64,000 nucleotides of DNA from Chionis minor (GCA_013398295.1 VZSF01001080.1:37000-100999), one strand, 5' to 3'; counted from the stretch's first letter, positions 27,701 to 42,900 are shown. Notes: generated by a model not told the origin, from the sequence alone. Numbers and translations: made by a program.

Positions 27701-30700
27701 CTGCCATTTTAGCACAGGGACAAGGTTGCCCCCCCGAAGTACTGCAGGTGCAGGCTCCAAGAACTGCCAGCTTAAAATCAAAAAAAAGCCAACAGTTAAG
27801 TATCTATCTGTGTACACAATGCAATCCAAGAGATGCCGGATGACTAGCAAAAAAAACATCCTGGAACGATAAAGGGAGTGTAAGGGTCAGGGGGAGCAAG
27901 CTACAAGAGATTCTGGCACGATTTCTTTTGACTCACAACCACACGTATGAAATGTATTTTTCTGCAAGATAACCTAAGGGGAAAAATTGTCAGCCTGTGT
28001 GTGCTACTCCCTGCAGACCTCATTAGAATTTTTTTTTACTCAAAGTAAAGCAGTAGGCATAGGAGTTAAGATGTTAGGAAGAAAAAAGTAGGCATGCTGG
28101 TTTGTCAAAAATAGCCTGATGCTCCTTATGTCCTTTCTTTGCGAGACAAGAATCACGACATACGACAAATTAGAAAACTTAATGGGCATATATATTGTCA
28201 CTAGGTAAAAATTAGTCCAAACAAACACTTAAATAATCATTAAGCAAAATTTACCTATACATTTTGAATATAAACATATATTTGAACCAGCCATTTTGAA
28301 AAACATGGAAGTCGCACTTACTTCAAGACCGGTAAAATCTGTAATGTCACTTTTACTCAAGGACATGTTTTCCTGAATGACTTTCTGTTGGTTCACATCT
28401 AGCATTGCAAGAAATTCCAAGCACTGCTGATTCAGGACTATGAAATAAAACAAGGAAAATGATTAAAAAGTCTGCTGCTCCTCTTTCTTAATGCCTGGGT
28501 TTAACAAAACCCAAATTAAACGGTTCTGTAGTGTAAACATCAGTTCGGGAATGTGATGAGACTAGGTAGATCTAGAAACTCAGACTCCAGCTGCCTTTCA
28601 TTCCGTGTGATCCTAGAGGTGACGACCCACTTACGGAGATACCGTCTCTCATATTACTCTGCCTCAGTACTAAGGGCTCATCTCTTTGTACACTTAAAAC
28701 TAAGGCAGCTGCTCTTTTAGAATAGATGAGATAATGATGCATGTCAGCTATTGTAAAGCTTTTTGGAAACCAAAAATAAGGGAAAGGTGCTTGAGCCATC
28801 TGACCCAGCGAGGCGCCTGCACAACCTGCAGTGTGAAAACCTCCACTCTAAAGCCAACAGGGTCAATACCTCAAAGTTTGTGCTATGGGAATCTTTAAGT
28901 GTGTATGTTAAAAATTAACATCTCTGATGCAGATTGGCATTGTAGCAGGACCACTCGGTGCCTCCCATGGCTGCTCTTGCTGCCTTCCAGGACATGACCA
29001 CGAGCATGGACTGGTTGTTTTCCCTCCACGCCCAGGGTGTCACCACACCAGTGAGATAAGACAGGTATACTTCTTTAACACCTGGTCTACTCTTTAAGCT
29101 AGACGTACCTGACTTTTCCTTTCATTTAATGGTTTGGGGTATTTTTCAGTTCAAGTGACAACGTGAGAAGAAACACAGCTTGTCTGTTTAAAGAGGGTTT
29201 CTGCGTATTCACTAATACCAGCTGTGAGTAACAAAAGGCTTATCCCAAGCTTCCTTCATAGCTAAATTTTCCATTATTCCTGAAAAAGAGTATGTGAAGA
29301 GGAATAGCTGTTGGTGGCTTACTTGCATTTTCAGCTTGAAGAGTTTTCACTTCATCTGTTCTCAGTTTCAGCGCTTCCTTAAGAGCTGCATTTTCACAAT
29401 ATATCCTGCAGAAGTTAGAAAAAGTCTGTATTTTAAAAAAATACTTTAAAATAAGCACTCAAAAAAAAAAAAGCCTGTATTTTTCTGCAAATATTTCTGC
29501 AAATTAAAATTAGGATTACTGACAAGATTGAAGAAAAAATCAAACCTGCAAAGAGTTGAGTATTTGGTTTGACACATTATCCATGCAGCATTATACAAGC
29601 AGTTCCCTCACCTGTAAATTTTTAAATGGAAAATATTGTAAAATTTTTCTACAAGAATATCTGTATCAATATATGTAGTGTGCTGTTAGATCCACATCTG
29701 CTACCCGGGGGCCAATAAGCAACCTAAAACTACTCCTAACTCTCTGAAGAAAGTTCTGTGTAGTCTTGGTCTGACTGGCAGAAAACCCAGGCTAAGGAAG
29801 CAGGCTATGCCAGGCTGGCTTCTTTGGAGTCACTCCTTGTTATCCAGGCTGCAGGTGGCTCAGCAGCGAGCAAAACCAAGAGTCTCTGCACTCACAGAGA
29901 GGTTTCTCTGCAACCCAGATAGCATGTGCTGCTCAAACACGATCGCCTTGTTCATGAAACCACACCCTCAAAAACCTATTTAAACGCATCCAACTATGTT
30001 CAAGTGGATGTTAAGAAAAAGAAAATTAGAAAAAATCATTCCCGTGTAAGTAGAAGGTGCCAACAACTTCAGAGTTTAACAAGAGGTGAGCTTAAGTACG
30101 ACATTAGCATTAGAAACTCAAAGAAATTTGTAATTAGGAGCCTCTGGAACACTTTCTAGAAATCTCTTACTTCCTTGAAAGAACAAAATTGTTATTGGGC
30201 ATGTGACAACATCGCTCTGGTCTTAATTTCAGAAAGTAAACTTCCTGTAGTCTTAATATTGTTCTCAAGCAGAGCTGTACTGTCAAGTGTTGCAACCTGA
30301 GAACATAAAATATGCATTTATAATGCAGTTTTCCTTGAAGTATTTAATTATTTCCTTCTTGAATAGAAAAGTGGCATTCTAGAGTCCTAAATGTTAAAGC
30401 AGTACATCTTATCTGGTGCATCTCTTCATCTGTCAGTAAATGCAGCATACTGTAAATTCACGGTTTTGTTTAAATAATAATCTGAATTATTTCACTTGAA
30501 TAAACAGGGAAATACACATTTTTCTCATCCTGCTGTCTCAGATATTATCAGAAAACCTTTTTGCAAAGCAGACTGAGCTCCTGGCTTGCAGTTTTGTGAA
30601 GTCACATCTCTAGCAGTTAACAGTAGTTTTGTTGCTCCAAACTGCCTGGCTACACTTCCTACTCTCTTAAGTCAGGAAAGCCAAAAGATTTTTCAAGAGG

Positions 30701-33700
30701 TACCCCATGTAAACTTCTGGCTTATTCTTTCATTCAAAGTTTGAAAAGTTTAAATAAAAACCTCCACTGAAATTACTGTAAATCTGATGGGTAGACATCA
30801 GAGATATCATTTCTACATTTAAATAAGTGAGCCTGCTGGTCACATTTTTCAAGGTCTGTTATTGCATTATTGGTTTAGTGACTCTGGCATCTTCTGCTTG
30901 CCTAACCACACCTGCTCGCCGTCCAGAGTAACTCTTATTTAAACAAAGAACCAGTTGATCAGCCTCTCTTAAAAGCATTCCATTTTACCTGTACATATGC
31001 TCATACCTACGATGCAAGAAAATAGAGCAATGATTAACCAGCAAATGATATTTCCACATGCATGCAGATAGCATTATTTTCTATGCCTCATTTACATTTA
31101 AAATAAATAAGGACAATCTGGCTCCAGCTGGCTAATATAGCAACGTAACAGGATGAAAATGAAAACTCAGCCTAGCGAAGTTACCCTATACGCACATTAA
31201 AGAATTGAGACTTAGTATTTTCAGTAATGTTAATTGAAAAATACAAAAGTGACTAGCTGTAAAATTAAATAACATTCCCAAATCTGGACGGAAATTAGGA
31301 AAACAGAAGAACCCCAGAAAACCCGATGAAGCAAACCTGGAACACAAGAAAGACGACATACAGCATTCAATGAAATTAAAAAAACCCCACAAAGATACAC
31401 AGTGTAGGTCAAATACCTGTCATATTTTTCTGTCCATGTGTCTTCTATGTTTTTAAATCTATCCTGATCAAATTCAATTTCCCACTGCAAGATATTTATT
31501 TCCTGTGGAAACAAAACAAAGCTGCAGCAGCTCATCATAAGCCTCCCCTTGAAAGGAACAAGAGGAACTGCTTGTGCTGATTTTGGCGCTGGCAGAGATC
31601 TAGGGGACCAACGATGACAACCAGTCTATGACAGAGTTAAAAATACATTTGGTGGAGGCATCAATAAGTTTCTGCATCACTGATCTATGGATTCCAGACT
31701 GTGTTGCATGAACTAATGCTTGTAGTGGGTTGTGACAAAAAACCATGCTGTCACATCTCCCTCTCCCCTTACTGTTCTGCGGAAAGGTCACATAGGAAGA
31801 GAAACAAAGCATAAAACTCCGTTTTTAACCAGGTAGGTCAATGTCACCTTCCTCCTCCTCCCCGTCTTCCCTACGAAAATTGGGCACCCATTTCTTAGAC
31901 TTGTTGGGAAGTTCCAGCTTAATAACTGAGAAAGAGTGCAACTCCCTATGAGTGACTATGAAACTCATAACAAAGACCTACTGAAAGTACAGAGACAACT
32001 CTAGTAACTTTCAGGTATTATTTGTACCCACTATATCATGAAAACATTTAGACCAAGAGTTACACATTAACATTTTCTAGTAGAAAGGATTAAGAATACT
32101 TTCAAAGAAACCCTGGAACTCATGGCAGGTTTATACCGATTTAAATAAGCAGTTTGATAACCCCTTATTAATAGCAATGGACTTACGTGTTTTTGCACAG
32201 GTGTGAAGGAAATATGTGCCCTTACCTTTTCTAAAGTTCTCTTTTCTTCCTCGGTTTTTTGAAGCATTGCTTTTGTATGACTAGTGGCTTTATTAAATAC
32301 TGCCTGCAAAACAAAAACAAAAACAAAAAACCCCCACAACTCTCTCAAATCCTGTAATTAAGTTTTCTTAATTTCGCTTTAGCAAAATTTTCAATTTTAC
32401 ATCAACAGAAATTCACATTCTTAGTTAAACAGGAGTGTGCAGAATTTACAAACACTAGCAACTTCCTCATAAGTCCTGGTGGGATTTAATTTCAAATCAC
32501 TAAATAGCTATGTTGCATAACAAACTTGTGTTTCTAATCCCATAATCTTTTCTATGGAAAAATGTAGCGTCATTTAAAATGAGATGATGTCTTCTTGTCC
32601 ACAAAATCAGCTCTTAAAAAAACTAGTTACAACATACTTACACTTCAATCAGGTGTAACTTACTAAGAACATCTAAGTGTATAAACTGCAGAACTATACA
32701 TGGGTTGTGCAAGTAGGCTAAAACCCAGGAACTGATTTCAACATAATTCATTGTGATAATGAACAAAAATATTACAAACTGTGAAGAAAAGACTGCCCTA
32801 ACATTTAACGGATACTGTCCTCTAAGACAACAGATACAGCAGTCAACTGAAAATATCTATGCTTTGCAGCAGAATTTCAAGCACTGGGAAAATCTGTAAT
32901 TTAAAAGATTGGAAAGAAGGTCTTATAAGTTAGACAGCTAAATCTTCAAGGATCCTCAAAGATAAAATTACGAGACTTCGCTACAACAGTAAAGTCTTCT
33001 TAAATAACTGCAATGGTACCATGCTGAAAAAATAGTAAATCTTAGAAGCTGAGGCTGTAGACACCTCTAGACTCAATGCTTTAAATTATAGCCCTGGGAA
33101 GGACTTAAGGTTTGGAGGTTTTTGATGAGGAGTGGCAGGAAGAGTTTGTCTGTCTTCATTTCTTTACCACTAAGTTCCTAAATGATTTCTGAACAACTCC
33201 TACCATGCTCTGCAGAATTCTTAGGGCTTCATCTTTTCCTTCAAGCTGTCTTTGTGATGCTTCAAGCTCAACTTTCAAAATTTCAACTTCCTGAAGCAAA
33301 AGAAAATGGGTACACTGAGTAGAAGCCAGGGTAATCCTGTTAAAACTTGACTGTAACAGCAACGTAAATTTGCTCTCTTCAAAAAACAAATATGATTCGT
33401 TTGTGACTAATAGGTTGCTTGCAATGAAGAAATGTTAACAGTGCACATTAGCAGAAAATCCTGAAAGTAGAATACTTCTTATCATTATTTTTCAAATACA
33501 CTAGAAGTGAACAGAAAGAATAAACCACCAAATACTGCAGTTCTTCCTTGCTGAAGAAGTTGTATATACCAACACAAGTCTGGACCTTTAAAATAAGTAG
33601 ACAACACGGAATAGCAGATATACATGCATGCAAACACATGCAGCAGATACAAAATATAGTAAATATTACAAATATATACTAAAATACAAATACTAAATTA

Positions 33701-36463
33701 CCGTAATGTACAATATATTATGCAAAATATCCATCCTTAATAGAGCAGATATCATTTTAGGTCTGTTAGATCAAAACCGCTACTTGTCCAGAACAAAACA
33801 ACCGATTCCTGTTCCAGGTGCCTGCCAATCACATCTTTATGCAACATTCCCCCCTTCAGAACAGAGCAGTTTTTCAATTCCAAGTGTTAAAAGAAAATTT
33901 ACTACTTTGTATACCTATTTTTCCTTAACCCCCATGTGGGTCACTCAGTTGTTCACTGTGGGCACACAAAACCTTTTTCATAGCTCTGCCAGTTCTATTA
34001 CTTAAGCGATTGATGCTGAAATTGTTATCTGGGAGCAGTGGGAAATTATCATGTTTGTCTAAGTTAAAATGAGTAAGGTTCCTAGAAATTTTAACTTGCT
34101 GCCTACCGAAGGCTCTTCACACCAAGAGAGCTTGAAAATGACCTACTACGGGCTACGCTGAGGTTAAAGAACACAGTGCAGATGAAGCGTCCATATTTTC
34201 CCAACTGAGCTCACCAGGCTCTTTCACATTCAACCACAGTAAAATTAAAATGTAGGAGTGAACTACCTTTCCACAAAAATACAGTAAAACCCCAAGGACT
34301 GTTCTGCTTACACTGCAGATTTTCAGGCCCAAAGGTTAATAAAAGAAGAAAACCTGCTAGAAAAGCAGTACAACCCTTTTAAAATTCTCTACATCTTTAA
34401 AAATACTTCTCCACCCCCCCCCAAAATAATTAAGAAATACATAGTATAAACTGCATCTCACACTGTGATTTCCTGGCCTAAAATTTAATAAGCCTTCCAA
34501 CTAGAGCTTTAATTTCAAGAACCTGAATCCATCCAAGATTCTGGACATGGCAAGATCTTCAGCTAAAGTAATACTATGCTTTACTTTGCAACATTAAAAG
34601 GAAATGCACATTTCAAGAGCAGCACATGTGGCACAGTTACCAACCTCTAGAGCTTCCTGAAGTTGTTGCTTTAGTTCTTCATTTGACACTTCAGTATTAG
34701 ACTCTGTAAGATTGACATGAGATAGTAAACAATGAGATACTAAAATATTTACAAATGAAAACATGAGAATTTGCTTTACCCTGAAAACAAGTAACGTGCG
34801 GAAGTGAATTTTCAACTTTGTGGGGTTTTTTTCTTTTTTCTTTTCCTTTTTCTTCTGGAGCTAACACACAGATTTAAGAAATACGTAAATACTAAGCCCA
34901 AACACATTGTTTCACAGAGGAGTGAAGTGGGAAAAAAAGAGATTAGTTGTAAAGAGATCTAGGACAACTATTTTAGAATTTTCTTTTAAAAAAACACAAG
35001 AAAATTGCCTTTTTGATTAAAAAAAATTTCATTTTTTAGATGCTTTTCAGATTGTACCTTTTCAACAACCAAACTAAATGCAACAGTAGCTAGCACTATT
35101 GACAAGTAGGGGCAATTTTCAAGAGTTGAAGGTCAAGTATGGTGGCAGAGTATCCCACAAGAGCCAATATTCCTCTAAACAAGCAGTTACTACTAGTAAC
35201 GTTTTTCTTAAACTGCGCATTGCACAGATATGTTAAGATGCAGCCTCCTACTAAGTCAAAGTCAGGTTCATGTGGACTTTAGTCATGCTTTCATGGATAT
35301 CGCAGTGTGAAATGCCTGATGAGATCTTCCTCATCATACAGAGACCAGCAGAAGGACATCATGCTGCTCTTGTAACGTCTCACTGAAGGTGCTAAAACCA
35401 GTAAAATATAATTGCATGGCTTCGCTTACTCCAGTGTGTAGAGAGTGGGGACTTGTTCTAAAGGAAAGAAATAAGCAAGTTATACAGCAATACTTCAGTC
35501 AAAATACTTAAAATGGCTAAAAATGTAAAGCAAAGCACCTGAAGTGTGATGAACAGTACTGCCTGTCTTTGATGTTATTCACAGCATTGTCATCTTCACA
35601 AAGAAATTAATGCCAACACCGGGAGAACAGAGATGTGCAGGTTGTAAAAGCAAGTTCTTAACCTCAAAAGTGTGGCAATTTGCAAATTTACACTAAGTAG
35701 TGAACACAATTTTGAATATTCAGCCATGAGCTTTAGATACAATCTGTAGGGACACACACTTAAACAAACCAGGAATCCAAGCAATTCCATTCAATTTAAT
35801 ATATCTCTTCAGAAAAAAACCCCAATGCTGTCCCCCACCACAGGATGCTTTTTGCTACACGTGGCTTTTAAATGCAAAACTAAATGCTTTAAAAACGGTC
35901 ATTTCATGCCAAGGAGGGACACAGCCTCGTTCACGGAAAAGCAATTCTGCTGTTAATGTTTTGGGAAGAAGATCTGGGAACAGAGCATCTCCCTTTGTAA
36001 CATTAACAGCAGACATAGAGTCTGCACCCACCGCGCTGGATCCCAGCAGGCATGCAATGCACGCACACTTCTTGGAATCCTTCAGAGATTTCAAAGCAAA
36101 GGGTTTGAATTAAACCTGATGACACCCTGCAAAGCCACTAAGCTGTGGGGTTTTTTTTTCTCATAGCGAAAAATTGACTTCCAAATTACTCTTACCGCAG
36201 CTATTCTGTCGGGTTGAACTAGCAACAGGCTTTTTGGATGATCCATCATAAAAACTGTTCCGTTTTGAACCGGGAAGAGCTGCGGCATCACTTTCTTCCA
36301 CTCTCTTTGCTGACAAGAGAGAATTACAAACCTTTCCAGATCCCTTCCTAGATCTAAATGAATAGTCTTGTGCATTTTCCCCTTCATAAACACCTCCGGG
36401 TCTTCTCCCAAGTCCATTTCCCAAGTCTCCACACGTCATGTCATCCTCTTCTGCTTCCTCCAT
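24482..36463 (-). CDS. CCDC125: Coiled-coil domain-containing protein 125
   Basis: CCDC125 (Kenae) is a cytoplasmic coiled-coil protein linked to cell motility (family knowledge). Exons in transcript order, minus strand: 36196-36463, 34645-34703, 33204-33290, 32226-32303, 31417-31502, 29323-29405, 28322-28437, 27663-27770, 26436-26607, 24921-25054, 24482-24808. All junctions are GT-AG and in phase, giving 505 aa (human about 511). Recognised blocks: [53 protein letters not shown], [11 protein letters not shown], a Cys-rich patch ([20 protein letters not shown], exon 8), [20 protein letters not shown] and [20 protein letters not shown] long coiled coil spans roughly residues 92-260. The ATG at 36463 is the conservative start; upstream splice signals allow an alternative N-terminus (see findings). 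The last about 75 residues, after [10 protein letters not shown], are Pro/Gly/Ala-rich and do not resemble the mammalian tail. The last exon also holds a consensus donor (GTGAGT, 24769-24764) after QRK. Confidence 0.93.
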
Positions 36464-36525
36464 CTTCTCCTGTTTTTTTGGGGTTTTTTTTTTGTTTTGT
36501 TTTCTGTTGAGGGCACTTTACTTAC

Positions 36526-36546
36526 TGGCAATGTGAACAGCGCCTC
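36526..36546 (-). other. CCDC125: Candidate 21-nt microexon of CCDC125
   Basis: On the minus strand a strong acceptor (TGTTGTCTTGTAG) and a strong donor (GTAAGT) flank exactly 21 nt in phase 0 (EALFTLP). If joined to MSLGK (36871-36885) and to the exon with acceptor CAG at 36470-36472, the protein has the same number of residues before the conserved EEDDMT as I recall for human CCDC125. The downstream acceptor has a poor, A-rich tract, so this is a hypothesis. Confidence 0.3.
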
Positions 36547-36769
36547 CTACAAGACAACACGTATTTTTTCTAGAAAAACAGCAAACCTCCATAATTAAAA
36601 CAGCAAAACATGAAGTGAAAGATCTGAAGTTGTTTGGTGCGTGGCTGCTTCCACCACGGATCTGGTCTGCCGGAAAACATCGCTCCCAACACATGGTAGA
36701 ACATTACAGCATTAAACATTAAAAAAAAAAACCAAAAAACCCACAAAAACAACCCCCCCCAAAGGTTAA

Positions 36770-37060
36770 AGTGAAACCTCCGGCTGCGGACGCATCTGCC
36801 GGTGGGAAGGAAGGGGGGCGGTAGTGGCAAGGTGCGGGTGAAAGCGCCTCGGTGACCCCCTCCCTCCTACCTTCCCCAGCGACATTCCCAAGTTCCAGCC
36901 CCGTCCCGGTCCCCTCCAGCTGCCGGAGCCCCCGATCCACCTGCCCGTCGGGCCCCGGAGCTGCCGGTCCCGCCCCGGGGCGGGATGAAGGAGCAGCACG
37001 TCCCGCTGCCGGCAGCCGGAACGCGAACCCACAGCTCCCCGGGAGGCTGGAAACAGAAAA
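36770..37060 (-). promoter_or_regulatory. CCDC125: CpG island, probable CCDC125 promoter and first exon
   Basis: A compact GC- and CpG-rich block immediately upstream of CCDC125 and downstream of AK6. Within it, on the minus strand, an ATG at 36885 opens MSLGK and runs straight into a donor (AAG followed by GTAGGAGG at 36870), a plausible first coding exon in phase 0. No TATA box is seen. Confidence 0.6.
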
Positions 37061-38001
37061 TATCCAAGCAAATAAAACAGTTTTACTATTCAAGCTCGTG
37101 TATGTAAAAAGTTTATTGGCCAGCCCGTTCTACAGAATCTTTCGCGCAGCTTTACGAGCCACCTTTAAGGTGCAGAAAGGCTATTTTTGCTTCGCAGAGC
37201 CGTGCTGTCCTGGGACGCGGGCGTTGCAAGCAATTAGCAGAGGCGGCTGTGCCAGTCTTGTAAGCGTAACCACGACTTGCATCGCTGCAGGTTCATTATC
37301 CTGCCAAATGATGCATTTCCTTGATAAACTTACAGTGATAAATACGTTTCATAATTGCCTTGGGTGACGGAGAGAAATACTGAGAGAAAAAGAAGAAAAA
37401 AACTTTATTGCTCAGGATTCTACACCAGTGCAGATAACAGCCGATGTTTCCCGACACCGTAATTCCTGAAGTTTTATACAATAATTTAAAAATATCTCTT
37501 ATTCACTTTTCTTCCCTCCAAAATAAAGCACCCTCCTAAACTGTATCATACACCCCTCACTCTGCATTACCCTCCATACATTCAAAAACACAGGGGAGTA
37601 TAACAAGTCTTAGTCTAAAGATTCAGAAACAGACTAAGTCCTTTTCAGGACACTGTTTTACTCTTTAGAAATTGAAAGCTCCTCCACTGCCACCAGTTAT
37701 CAGGACTGTACACTTTTATTGGGCGGGGGGAAGAGAAGGTTTGGTGTTAATTGTAAACTCCAAAAAATTCTCAGTCACTGAACTTAGGTCCTGCTGCTCA
37801 GCGCAACCGTGTCACTTCGATCCTTTCATTCACTGATGAATTTTCACTTGGGTCAGTTCTCCTGCGTACCTCTCCCAGAGGGCTTCAGAGTTTGTTCCAA
37901 AGCCTTACAACCTGGCTATTCTGAACCACCTTCTATTCCCCAGTCATATCAAATTGCAATAAAATTAATTTTAATTTATCATAAAAGAATTATGAATGTA
38001 A
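37061..38001. other. CCDC125-AK6 intergenic spacer
   Basis: About 0.9 kb between the CCDC125 island and the AK6 polyadenylation signal. Additional TTTATT hexamers (AATAAA on the minus strand) near 37404 and 37705 could serve as distal AK6 sites. There is no gene or recognisable repeat. Confidence 0.6.
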
Positions 38002-38007
38002 TTTATT
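38002..38007 (-). terminator. AK6: AK6 proximal polyadenylation signal
   Basis: A minus-strand AATAAA 43 bases after the AK6 stop codon, giving a very short 3' UTR if used. Other hexamers lie further downstream near 37705 and 37404. Confidence 0.55.
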
Positions 38008-38049
38008 AAACCAGGAAGTGATCCAGCAGAGATACTTTTTCACCAAATG

Positions 38050-39663
<1,614 letters not shown>

Positions 39664-39992
39664 GCTGCCCGGCGGCGGCCGCTGGTCGCCTAGGAGACAC
39701 GTGCGCGGGGGGCCTGCGCCGCCGGCGGCGCACACCTATGGCGTCACCCGCCCTGCCCGCGGGTCGGGCGGGCAGACGGGCAGGCAGTCAGGCGCGCCGC
39801 GGGCAGCTAAGAGCTGCCGGAGAAGAAGGACCCCTGGGGAGCTCAGCGGTGAGGCGTGAGGGGGCTCGGGCCGGCTCGCCCGGACCCGTTGTCGCCTCAG
39901 GCCGCTCGGCTGCTGCCTCGGCGCCGGCCGCCGGGTTCTCCCCTCTCAGGTCCCGGGTGACGCACGGCGCACAGGCACCGCCGGCGCCGAGA
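39664..39992. promoter_or_regulatory. Bidirectional CpG promoter of AK6 and RAD17
   Basis: Only 329 bp separate the AK6 ATG (minus) and the inferred RAD17 ATG (plus). The CpG-rich interval continues on both sides (about 39400-40260). It contains an E-box CACGTG at 39697-39702 beside an imperfect RFX-like palindrome (39685-39698), a CGTCAC half-site near 39740, and TGACGC at 39958. No TATA box is apparent. A shared promoter for a ribosome factor and a checkpoint gene is typical of housekeeping head-to-head pairs. Confidence 0.8.
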
Positions 39993-42900
39993 ATGTCTGG
40001 AAGCTCCTCGGGAAGGCAGGCGGCGCCGGCGGAGGTAGGCCGGGGGGGCTGGGGGGGGCGGCGCATAGGGGCTCAGGGTGATGGGCTGGCTGCCGGCGCT
40101 CTGCCCTGAGGAAGCTCTTTGCAGGTTCCAGAAAGAGTCCGGCGGCTCCGATTAGCAGTGTTTTTAGGCCCAATAATTAATTCTTGGTCTCTCTGTGTTG
40201 GCGGTTCCTCTTCAGTTGCGCCCCCCCGCCGCGGCGCGCCCCCCCCCTCTCCCCCCCCGGCCTTGTTTTCTCCCTCTACGTGTAACGTGTATTCTCTTAC
40301 TTACTGGTGCAACGTGTAAAAAGGGAAGGAACCCTCTCACACGGTGGTATCAGGCCTGGTGGTAAATATGCAAATTCAACTAAAAATAGTTTTGGTCAAG
40401 ATAACGTCAAAAACAAGCCATGCAGAGATGAGTCCTCTTTCCCAGTTGCTAATGCCTCTTACTCTCAGATCATCTCTTGTCTGTTGCGTTAATCTGTGAG
40501 ATGTGTAAACTGTAGGGTATTCACAGCCCATTTTGGAGGTGACGTGTCTATTCTGTTACTCCTGTTTTCACAGAAGTGCATGTTGGCATGTAGCCTGTTA
40601 CGGTTACTGTGCTAAAAGATTGTTAGCAGTGGTGAGCGTGTCACCACTGGGATATTATTTTGGACCATGGGTAGGCTGAAAAGTGGCTTTGGGATGTAAA
40701 TTTGTACGTGTGTCCTAGCAGGATATTTCTCAAACCCAAAATTAAATATTGACACTATTAGCAGCTTTGTTCCTTGTCACTGTCAGACAGACTTCTGATA
40801 CATGTGACAACCTGATTCTGGATCAGTCCAAGTTTCCTCATACAGCAAACAAATAATAGTGCTTGATTTTATTGTGCTGCCTAAATAATTCTTCTCCATC
40901 ATGTATTTCTAACCTTTAATCACAAATTGTAAATATTAAATTGTAAAAATTAAATTGTAAAAATTAAAACAAAAAAGCACCACATACTGAAAACTACACA
41001 GAAACAACATGACCTTAATGTAAAAATGGTATAAATAAGCTTATGCTATTTTTTTCTTATATCTGTTTTAATTTTCTTTCTTTAGTTTCAATGTGTGTTT
41101 GTATAATTTTCAACTTGTTCTGATTTGCCATTTTTCAGTTTGCTGCAAAAAGGTATCACAACGTGTAAGGATTTTTTTGATGCTGAAGAAGCATGTAATT
41201 GACACATTCAAAAAGCATAAGCGCCCATGTTTGCCACTAACTAGTAGTATGCCTTTCAATGTTAATGAAGTTCTTTGCAAGATATTCTTACATACACTTG
41301 ATAAAGATACTGAATTTTCTAGAGACAACCGTACCCAGTTAAGGAGAGGAGAGTGCTACATTAATAGCAAAATCTTTGTATTTTACCAGGTAACAGATTG
41401 GTTGACACATTCATTTGATGACTTCTTTGGAAACACAAATATTTCTTCTAGTGCTGTTCCTGTGAAGCCACTAGAAGGCAACTCTGGAAGAAACCGTAAG
41501 CAGAAGAAGAGAGACCTGTCTTCTGTGCCAGAAAGTAGCAAAACTTCTGTGCCAGAAAGTAGCAAAACCAAAGTTCTGCCCAGAAAAAGAGCAAAATCAT
41601 CTTCAGTGGATCTGCCTTCTAACAAGTCCAGACAAAACTGGAGCCAATCGCAAGATGAGCCATGGGTAGATAGATACAAACCTGAAACTCAGGTGTGAGA
41701 GATATTCTAAGTGCTAATTGTAGTAGTGTAATGTAGTAGTAACGTTAAAATGTAACATGTTGTGCTTCTATTCATAATCTGTATTGGTCAGTTCTAAGTA
41801 TATCCTATTTTATTAGGGCAGTGAGGTACTAGTTTGATTTGTTTCCTGCCTGTAGTTAAGATTTTAATGACCTGTTTATCTGTAGGAGATGCATTGTTTC
41901 CCCCAGGCTTCCTGAGGAGATAAAGCTACTGATGAGATGCTGTTTCCTGCCCATCCATTCCTGAACTTTTGAACGTGTTACTGAATTTCAGCCAGATCTG
42001 ACAGCTCCAAGTACTAGGAAAATCCACAGCTAAAGAAAGGACAGAGGACTGAGTTAGTGCACTCATTATGGGAAAGAGAACACAAATTATCTTGCATGTT
42101 ACTGGACAGCAGCCAGCTGGTCTGTTAAGCATGCTTAGAGTGCTTGACTAATTGCAGTTTGCACTATCTCTTGCTTGCTCGATGCATCTTAGGTGTGGCA
42201 TTGAGTGGGGGTACTGTGGTACCCACTGGGCTTCAAGGAGAAAGGACTCAAATCTGTAGTAAACTTGTCTTTACTGGTTCTGCTCACGGAACAGCCTTTT
42301 CACAGTGTGTTTCAAAGGTATCAGCATGTGCGTTAACTGTCTCTTAGATTTGAGTGCTGATTGTTGTTAAGTAAGCTAGTATAGTACGTGTATTTTATAT
42401 TTAAATATTTAATAGCTCATCTCTGGAGTGGAATTGAGTTACAAGGCTAGAAGAGTAAGCTGTGAGAGGTTTCTAGAAGTTCCAAAAACCTATGTAGCAT
42501 TAGTCAGTAGAATGTAAAAAGTACCAGCTCCAGCAATAGCTGTAAAGCATGCTGACAGGAACAGGCAAGATTATAATGTTGTTACTTAAAGAATAATAAA
42601 TAATTCATTATTTCCCAACTGCAAGCAATGGAAAGTTGGTTGTTTGAGGAAACAGGCTGAAATGATTATACTTAACTGTTGCACTTATTTCTATATAGCA
42701 TAAATATGTGTAACTGGAGTAAACATATACATGTCTGTTAGTATTTTAGTCAACATATATTCTGTTCTTGAATCTCATCATTAGAGAGCAAGAAGCGTAT
42801 GTAGGAATTTCATATATTTTAATCTTGTTTTAGAATGACCTTGCTGTGCAAAAGAAGAAAATTGAAGAAGTTGAAACCTGGTTAAAAATGCACATATTTC

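Noticed and set aside
36719..37367. Open frames in the island upstream of CCDC125
   Set aside because: Low-complexity GC-driven frames on both strands; only the short MSLGK-plus-donor segment has splice logic.
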